This document shows, in pieces, positions 58,309 to 64,000 of a stretch of 64,000 nucleotides of DNA. Numbering within the stretch: position 1 is the stretch's first letter; each line of letters begins with the position of its first letter. The DNA is taken from assembly GCA_963971535.1 (NCBI GenBank), contig OZ020585.1, forward strand, positions 154,677,371 to 154,741,370, written 5' to 3'. The stretch comes from Notolepis coatsorum. Its lineage: Eukaryota; Chordata; Actinopteri; Aulopiformes; Paralepididae. A program made the translations under genes and the position numbers. The notes beneath the pieces were generated by a model. The model saw nothing but the letters and a program-made list of their open reading frames with translations, ran no database searches and was not told the origin of the DNA.

Positions 58309-59400
58309 ATGACGACCTCAGCCGACACAGAAAGGGTCAGAACAGTGTTGGCGGTCCAGATTGAGTTAACCAACGACCACAGCCTACAGCTAGGTGCGGC
58401 TGCGGTTGCTGTACAGGAGCTCCGAGACCAGGTCCTGCCTATTCAGGAGTCCCTTGGCTCTCTGGCTAGCCAGCAGTCTAATAAATTTCCACCAATTACA
58501 AGCGCTGAGTGAAACCGTTAACACCTTGCTTGTAACCCCACTTACTTCAGGAGCCTCGGCCGGAGCATCACCCGCAGCCCTGGCAGGCCCCGCGCCTCCC
58601 GATCCCGCACCTCGGGAGCCCCGTCTCTCCGAACCACGGTTGTTCGATGGTAACTTCGAGGATTGTGCCACATTCATCATGCAATGTGAGTTGGTTTTTC
58701 GTCATCAACCCAGCCGATTCACTTCAAGGGGAGCCCGAGTGGCTTACATGACTAACTTGCTCTCAGGCCGGGCAGCCCAGTGAGTCACTGCCTCCTGGGC
58801 AATGGGGGCTGATTTCTGTTTTTCCTACCCAGACTTCGTGGCTGAGCTCCGCAGGGTTTTCCACCACCCAGCCCGTGGCCAGGACCCTGGAGCCCGGTTG
58901 GGCACCTTCCGGCAGGGCAGTGGTGGGGTCACCGACTACGTGCTGGAGTTCAGACTAGCGGCAACGGAGAGAGGTTGGAACGATCAAGCGCTTCGTCTCA
59001 CCTTCATGAGGGGGCTCAACGACGCTGTCAGGGACCAGCTCGCGACCCGTGAGGAACCTGAGTCCCTCGAGGACCTATTCAGCCTCGCCATTCGCATCGA
59101 CGGACGCCTCCAGGAGAGAAGACGTGAGAGAACCCGACAGGGACCTCCAGAGGTTCTCCAGACCCCCGTACTCGTGACGGTACTGCGGTCCGCCCTGCTC
59201 CCAACACGACTGGTGGCCCCTTCCCCTCCCTTTCGGTGCCCGGGGAGGAACCCATGCAGCTGGGATGTTCACATCTTAGCCAAGCTGAACGGGAGGCGAG
59301 GTTCAGGTCCGGCCTTTGCCTCTACTGCGGTCGGGATGGACACCGTATCGCCAACTGCCCCACCCGGCCAAAAGACCAGGCTCGCCGGGACCCCGGGAGA
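58309..59400 (+). pseudogene. Chromovirus gag, broken
   Basis: Starts MTTSADTERVRTVLAVQIEL 14 bp after the LTR. The frame shifts near 58485; continuation HQLQALSETVNTLL... is in the next frame and reads PRLFDGNFEDCATFIMQCEL, the conserved capsid start. TGA at 58781-58783 interrupts GRAAQ-VTASW, where Trp is expected. Another shift before 59245 leads to the zinc knuckle [17 protein letters not shown] (C-x2-C-x4-H-x4-C, 59317-59361). Three lesions, so no full Gag can be made. Confidence 0.88.
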
Positions 59401-62400
59401 TCCTGGTGAGCCGTTTTTCTTGTTCCCAGAGCCGTGCACCACCTAGCCGTCTGATGAGCGTCACCCTGGCCTGGGCGGACCAACGGGCCACGGTGGAGGC
59501 ACTCATTGACTCGGGGGCTGACGAGAGTTTCCTAGACTTCGAGTTTGCTACCCGGGCCAACATTCCACTTGAGGACCTCGTGAGGCCATTGGAGGTATTC
59601 GCATTGGACCAACACCGACTGGCTGACATCACTCAACGCACCTGTCCTGTCCTGCTCACCATTGCTGGTAACCACGTTGAGAGACTCCAGTTTTTTATCA
59701 CCAGATCCCCTCTTGTCCCAGTAGTGTTGGGCCAGCCCTGGCTTGCGCTGCACGAGCCCCACATCGCCTGGTCCTCCGGTACCATCAGGGGATGGAGCTA
59801 CTCCTGTCATGCCCAGTGTCTTCAGGCGGCGTCCTGTCCCTCGCCCCGGAGATCCGTTTGTGAGCCGCCTCCGGACCTCTCGACCATACCCCCCGAGTAC
59901 CACGACCTCAAGGAGGTTTTCAGTAAGTCCAGGGCTCAGGCCCTTCCGCCTCACCGGCCTTACGACTGTGCCATCGACCTCCGCTCAGGGGCTCCCCTTC
60001 CCGGCAGCCGCCTCTACAGTCTGACCGTCCCTGAGAAGGCAGCGATGGATCAATATATCTCTGAGTCCTTGGAAGCAGGACTCATTCGGCCTTCCTCCTC
60101 TCCTGTGGCGGCCGGTTTCTTCTTTGTTGGGAAGAAGGACGGAGACCTTCGACCCTGCATCGACTATCGCCAGCTCAACGAGATCACCATTAAGAACAAG
60201 TACCCTCTTCCTCTCATGAACTCCACCTTCGAGCCTCTCACCCAGGCTACCGTCTTTACCAAGCTGGACCTCCGGAGTGCCTACCATCTAGTCCGTATCC
60301 GAGAGGGCGATGAGTGGAAGACCGCCTTCAAGACTCCCAGGGGCCACTACGAGTACCTGGTAATGCCGTTCGGCCTCACCAACGCTCCGGCGGTATTCCA
60401 GGCGCTCATGAACGACGTCCTTCGTGACATGCTGGAGGAGTTTGTGGTAGTATACCTAGACGACATCCTCATTTTCTCCAAGACCCTCGAGGAACACATC
60501 CAGCATGTCCGCCGTGTGCTGGAGCGCCTCCTCCACAATCGGCTCTTCGTCAAGGCAGAGAAGTGCCGATTCCACTCCGACTCCGTCGATTACCTGGGCT
60601 TCATCGTGGAGAGAGGCTTGACCCGAGCTGACCCGAGCAAGATCCGGGCCGTGGAGGAGTGGCCGGAACCCACCTCTCGGAAGGAGTTACAGAGCTTCCT
60701 CGGGTTCGCCAACTTCTACCGAAGATTCATCCGGAACTGCAGTCAAGTGGCGGAACCGCTTACCAGGCTGACCTCTCCCGCCCTGCCGTTCGACTGGTCC
60801 CCAGCGGCGTGTGCTGCGTTCCGCTCCCTCAAGAAGAGGTTCACTTCCGCCCCGATCTTGCTCCATCCAGACCCCAAGAGACAGTTCATCGTAGAGGTGG
60901 ATGCCTCGGATACTGGACTAGGAGCTATCTTATCCCAGCGGTCGGCAACAGACCAGAAGGTACATCCGTGCGCCTTCTACTTGCGTCGTTTCCTCCCTGC
61001 CGAGAGGAACTATGACATCGGCAATCGGGAGCTGCTGGCGGTTGTGGCTGCCTTGGAGGAGTGGCGTCATTGGCTAGAGGGGGCCGAGGAGCCATTTACC
61101 ATTTGGACGGACCACAAGAACCTGACGTACATCCGTGCTTCCAAGCGCCTCAATGGCCGGCAGGCAAGATGGGCCAGCTTCCTCAGTCGGTTCGACTTCT
61201 CGCTGACGTTTCGCCCTGGTTCCCGCAACACGAAGGCCGACTCCCTGTCCCGGTTACACTCCAAGGGGGCTCCAACCACTGAGGACCCGACTCCCATCCT
61301 CCCAGAGGCCAGGGTGGTAGGAGTAGTCACCTTGGGCATCGAGGGGGTGGTAAGGCGTGCCCTACGCTTCCATCGCGCTCCAGGCAATGTACCGGTTCAT
61401 CGTCTCTTCGTCCCCGACTCGGTCCGGTCCCGGGTCCTCCAGTGGGGCCATACCAGCCGGTTCGCCTGCCACCCGGGCGTTCATCGCACGTTCTCCTTCC
61501 TGGCTCGTCGATTCTGGTGGCCCACCATGAGGAACGACGTCAAGGAGTTCGTACTGGCCTGCGCAGTCTGCGCCCGCAGCAAGGCCTCCCACCAGGCACC
61601 CTCCGGGCTATTGCAGCCGCTTCCCATTCCGAGCCGTCCTTGGTCACATGTGGCGCTGAACTTCGTCACGGGTCTTCCTTCTTCCCAGGGGAACACGTGC
61701 CTACTGACCGTGGTGGATTGGTTCAGCAAGGGGGTTCACCTCGTGGCCCTTCCCAAGCTTCCCTCGGCGACCGAGACGGCGGACCTCCTGACACGCCACG
61801 TGTTTCGCCTCCATGGTTTAGCCCAGGACGGCGTCTCGGACCGGGGGCCCCAGTTCACTTCCCAGGTATGGCGGGCTTTTTGCAAGGGATTGGGGGCAAC
61901 GGTCAGTCTTTCCTCTGGTTATCATCCCCAGACTAACGGACAAACGGAGAGGATGAACCAGAGTGTGGAGTCTGCTCTTCGGTGTGTGGCTGCCGAGAAA
62001 CCCGCTTCTTGGAGCCGTTTCCTTCCCTGGGTCGAGTACTCCATCAACTCCATGGTCAGTTCCGCCACCGGCCTCTCACCCTTTGAGGTATCCCTGGGCT
62101 ACCAACCCCCTCTTTTCCCTGCACAGGAGTCGGAGGTGGCAGTTCCCTCCGTACAGGACCACCTCGACCGGTGCCGTCGGGTCTGGGAGATCACCAGGAC
62201 TGCGCTGCTCCGGTCATCGGAGCGCGCCAGTCGTGGGGCTGACCGGCGCCAGGTTCCTGCGCCGACGTACCACCCTGGGCAGAGGGTGTGGCTTTCCGCA
62301 AGGGACCTTCCACTTCGGTCCTCGGCCAAGAAGCTTAACCCCCGGTTCGTCGGTCCTTTTGAGGTTCTGAAGGTACTCAGTCCGGCGGCGGTGAGTCTTA

Positions 62401-62741
62401 AGCTTCCTGCGTCCATGCACATTCACCCCGTTTTCCATGTGTCCCGGGTTAAGCCTGTCTCTCTCAGTTCCCTGATGCCTCCTGCTCCGGAACCACCTCC
62501 TCCCGAGATGGTGGACGGTCACCCCCAGTGGCAGGTCCGCCGGTTGATGGGCGTTCGACGGCGGGGTCGGGGGTTCCAGTACCTGGTGGACTGGGAGGGG
62601 TACGGTCCGGAGGAACAGAGCTGGGTCTCCCGCCAGCTCATCGTGGATCCCGGCCTGATCACCGACTTCCATCGTGCCCATCCGGGCGAGCCGGGTCGGG
62701 CTGGTCGCCGGGTGGCTCCCGTGGAGGGGGGGGTACTGTGA
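59316..62741 (+). CDS. pol: Chromovirus pol polyprotein
   Basis: 1141 open codons. The first Met lies over the gag zinc knuckle in another frame; the pol-like reading starts near codon 28, so synthesis would need a frameshift from gag. Protease: [10 protein letters not shown] (65-68 catalytic D-S-G). [14 protein letters not shown] and [11 protein letters not shown] (Y-L-D-D at 380-383). RNase [11 protein letters not shown] (Asp 529) and TDHKNL. Integrase: CAVCARS zinc site (about 749), then catalytic positions 782, 842 and 878 (spacing 35 between the last two). Position 782 is Asn in [10 protein letters not shown], where Asp is normal. A chromodomain ([19 protein letters not shown]) ends the protein. 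The stop overlaps the first bases of the 3' LTR. Confidence 0.93.
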   Translation: MPLLRSGWTPYRQLPHPAKRPGSPGPREILVSRFSCSQSRAPPSRLMSVTLAWADQRATVEALIDSGADESFLDFEFATRANIPLEDLVRPLEVFALDQHRLADITQRTCPVLLTIAGNHVERLQFFITRSPLVPVVLGQPWLALHEPHIAWSSGTIRGWSYSCHAQCLQAASCPSPRRSVCEPPPDLSTIPPEYHDLKEVFSKSRAQALPPHRPYDCAIDLRSGAPLPGSRLYSLTVPEKAAMDQYISESLEAGLIRPSSSPVAAGFFFVGKKDGDLRPCIDYRQLNEITIKNKYPLPLMNSTFEPLTQATVFTKLDLRSAYHLVRIREGDEWKTAFKTPRGHYEYLVMPFGLTNAPAVFQALMNDVLRDMLEEFVVVYLDDILIFSKTLEEHIQHVRRVLERLLHNRLFVKAEKCRFHSDSVDYLGFIVERGLTRADPSKIRAVEEWPEPTSRKELQSFLGFANFYRRFIRNCSQVAEPLTRLTSPALPFDWSPAACAAFRSLKKRFTSAPILLHPDPKRQFIVEVDASDTGLGAILSQRSATDQKVHPCAFYLRRFLPAERNYDIGNRELLAVVAALEEWRHWLEGAEEPFTIWTDHKNLTYIRASKRLNGRQARWASFLSRFDFSLTFRPGSRNTKADSLSRLHSKGAPTTEDPTPILPEARVVGVVTLGIEGVVRRALRFHRAPGNVPVHRLFVPDSVRSRVLQWGHTSRFACHPGVHRTFSFLARRFWWPTMRNDVKEFVLACAVCARSKASHQAPSGLLQPLPIPSRPWSHVALNFVTGLPSSQGNTCLLTVVDWFSKGVHLVALPKLPSATETADLLTRHVFRLHGLAQDGVSDRGPQFTSQVWRAFCKGLGATVSLSSGYHPQTNGQTERMNQSVESALRCVAAEKPASWSRFLPWVEYSINSMVSSATGLSPFEVSLGYQPPLFPAQESEVAVPSVQDHLDRCRRVWEITRTALLRSSERASRGADRRQVPAPTYHPGQRVWLSARDLPLRSSAKKLNPRFVGPFEVLKVLSPAAVSLKLPASMHIHPVFHVSRVKPVSLSSLMPPAPEPPPPEMVDGHPQWQVRRLMGVRRRGRGFQYLVDWEGYGPEEQSWVSRQLIVDPGLITDFHRAHPGEPGRAGRRVAPVEGGVL
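62720..62736 (+). promoter_or_regulatory. Polypurine tract
   Basis: gtggagggggggg followed by tact immediately precedes the 3' LTR and lies within the last codons of pol. This is the normal position of the plus-strand primer. Confidence 0.8.
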
Positions 62742-63632
62742 GGTTTGGTCCGCTCCCCGCCACACGCTCCGTTCCTTTAAGGTACTATGTTGATTGATGC
62801 ATTCCCCGCCACGCGCTCCGTTCCTTTAAGGTGCCGTGTTGATTGGTGCATTCCCCGCCACACGCTTTTGGAGCAAGTATCAATCTCATCCCGCAGCTGT
62901 CACAGTTTGTAATTAGCGCCCCTGAAGGCTTTATATACACAGACCTCCTTACTATCGATGTTGGGTCGTTCTGGAATACAACTGCATATACCTGCCTTTC
63001 CCCGTCGCTGTTCCTGTCTTCTTTCTCTCCAGGACCTTTTTGTGGAGAACCGCTGTGGAGAACCTGGTTCCCCGTTTGGAGCTGCGCCTTGTTATCTGCC
63101 CGCTTTATGCGTTGCGCTCTGGTGAGTTTTTGGAAACAGTCCTTTTGGATTATCAGTTTTTTGTGTGTTTGGTGAACACTGAAGAAGTACCGTTTTTGTT
63201 TTGTACTGGACTCAGCTAATTTGTGTGTTAGGATAACACTGAAGAATTCCGTTTTGTTTTTCACTGGACTCAGCTAACTTGTGTGTGGTACACCGAAGAT
63301 CAAGTCACTTGGGATTAATACTGGACTCAGTCACCTCTCTGCCTCTGTGTGTTCATTGGGCTGTTTCTGATTTCTCTCTCTCTCTGTTTTCCACCGTGAG
63401 TGAAAGCTGGGAGTATCTGCAGAGCCGCTACAACGTCACATGCCAATTCCTCACCACTATCTACTGGGAGTATCTGTAGAGCCGCTACATCGTCACATGC
63501 CAGATCCCCGTTTGTTTGATTACTGTACCTCATCCATCTTGTGACTCTGTAAATAAATACGCCCTAGCTTTTGGCTAACTCTGAACTTCCTGTCTGTGCC
63601 ATTGCGTTTGAGGTCGGTTACAAACCATAACA
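62737..63632 (+). repeat. 3' LTR of the chromovirus
   Basis: 896 bp. It lacks one of three tandem units found in the 5' LTR (about 57 bp). Visible substitutions are nearly all C/T or G/A, several at CpG (cacacgc/cacatgc; tttacgcg/tttatgcg; gttcgttg/gttcattg), pointing to methyl-CpG deamination. Confidence 0.95.
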
Positions 63633-64000
63633 ACCAGTTGGTCTCTTGAAAGTACAATAGGGCTTTTAAGGGATAACACAACGCAGAGTATTGGTTCTGA
63701 TGTCATCAGAACAGAATATAGCCCCGTTTGTGACTTCAAAGTGGTGCCGTCGACCTTGTCCTGATGCGCCAAGAATTCTTTTTCTTCTGACTCTCGGCTA
63801 ATCGGTGCCGGGGAAACTCATCACAACAGTCTCCTGCGAATCTACGAAGAGATCAGGTGAGTGAAAACGGGGCCGTGATGAATGAGAATACGAGGCGTTC
63901 AGGTCGAACGGGGGTTGCATTAGAGATGTATGACTCAACAATCTTGCTGAGGACGCCCGCCGGGGCTCCGTGGCAGTCACAGGGTTTTTGTTAGGCGCAA
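63633..64000. other. Continuation of pre-insertion sequence with a splice-donor-like site
   Basis: After the ACCAG duplication the interrupted sequence resumes. gatcaggtgagtgaaaac (63852-63869) contains a strong consensus 5' splice site. No coding frame above 68 aa and no match that I know. Confidence 0.35.

Larger units (their letters stand above)
57342..63632 (+). mobile_element. Ty3/Gypsy chromovirus, both LTRs, ACCAG target duplication
   Basis: Target duplications ACCAG at 57337-57341 and 63633-63637. LTRs start TGTGAGG and end ATAACA. Order: LTR, broken gag, open pol (protease, RT, RNase H, integrase, chromodomain), purine-rich tract, LTR. A C-terminal chromodomain places it among the vertebrate chromoviruses (Sushi-like group). 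The LTRs differ at about ten positions plus one internal repeat unit, so the insertion is young but not brand-new. Gag damage and an altered integrase residue make autonomy unlikely. Confidence 0.95.

Overview
The window reads as ray-finned (teleost-type) fish nuclear DNA, and almost all of it is transposable-element sequence. I infer this from the mix of repeats: V-SINE (DANA/Mermaid type), L2, Rex1-like, L1-like and RNase-H-bearing LINEs, a DIRS-type tyrosine-recombinase element, a vertebrate chromovirus (Ty3/Gypsy), hAT, piggyBac and Tc1 remnants, and long microsatellites. I recognise no intact single-copy host gene. Calls rest on motif recognition and by-eye alignment within the window; no database was searched.

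Layout. 1-10.3 kb: a TTAA-flanked piggyBac-like element, then a plus-strand L2 LINE split by an L1-like LINE, a V-SINE, a tRNA-like TIR element and a solo LTR, followed tail-to-tail by a minus-strand L2. 10.3-14.7 kb: copies of one dominant LINE, called LINE-A here (3' end with ATCA or ATTC tandem tails), a minus-strand SINE with a perfect 14-bp target duplication, and a dead Tc1 transposase. 14.7-18.5 kb: 2.2 tandem copies of a 1.71-kb unit. 18.5-31 kb: foldback elements, many LINE-A copies, a LINE 3' end with RNase H, a two-exon integrase-gene remnant, and two inverted copies of a minisatellite module. 31.5-35.8 kb: a nearly full-length but frameshifted Rex1-like LINE and a second, reversed Rex1-like fragment carrying a nested MITE. 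35.9-42.9 kb: a hAT-type non-autonomous element whose right half, plus flank, is amplified into four tandem 1.62-kb copies. 43-49 kb: three foldback elements and a TIR-bounded element with tRNA-like ends. 49.4-55 kb: a DIRS-type element with complete inverted terminal repeats and internal complementary region, an open ORF1, no recognisable polymerase or recombinase, and a 5S-rRNA-like segment. 57.3-63.6 kb: a young chromovirus with two LTRs, a 5-bp target duplication, an open pol and a broken gag.

How the parts relate. Several elements need enzymes from elsewhere: the SINEs and truncated LINEs need LINE reverse transcriptase, the foldback, hAT and piggyBac remnants need transposases, and the DIRS-type element needs a DIRS polymerase and recombinase. 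The chromovirus pol is open, but the first position of the integrase catalytic triad reads Asn instead of Asp, so integrase from this copy is probably inactive.

Most unusual items: the 5S-like segment inside the DIRS-type element; an apparently exact 243-bp duplication whose edge falls at a hairpin apex and links two neighbouring elements; the hAT-seeded tandem array; and the two-exon IS3EU-like remnant.
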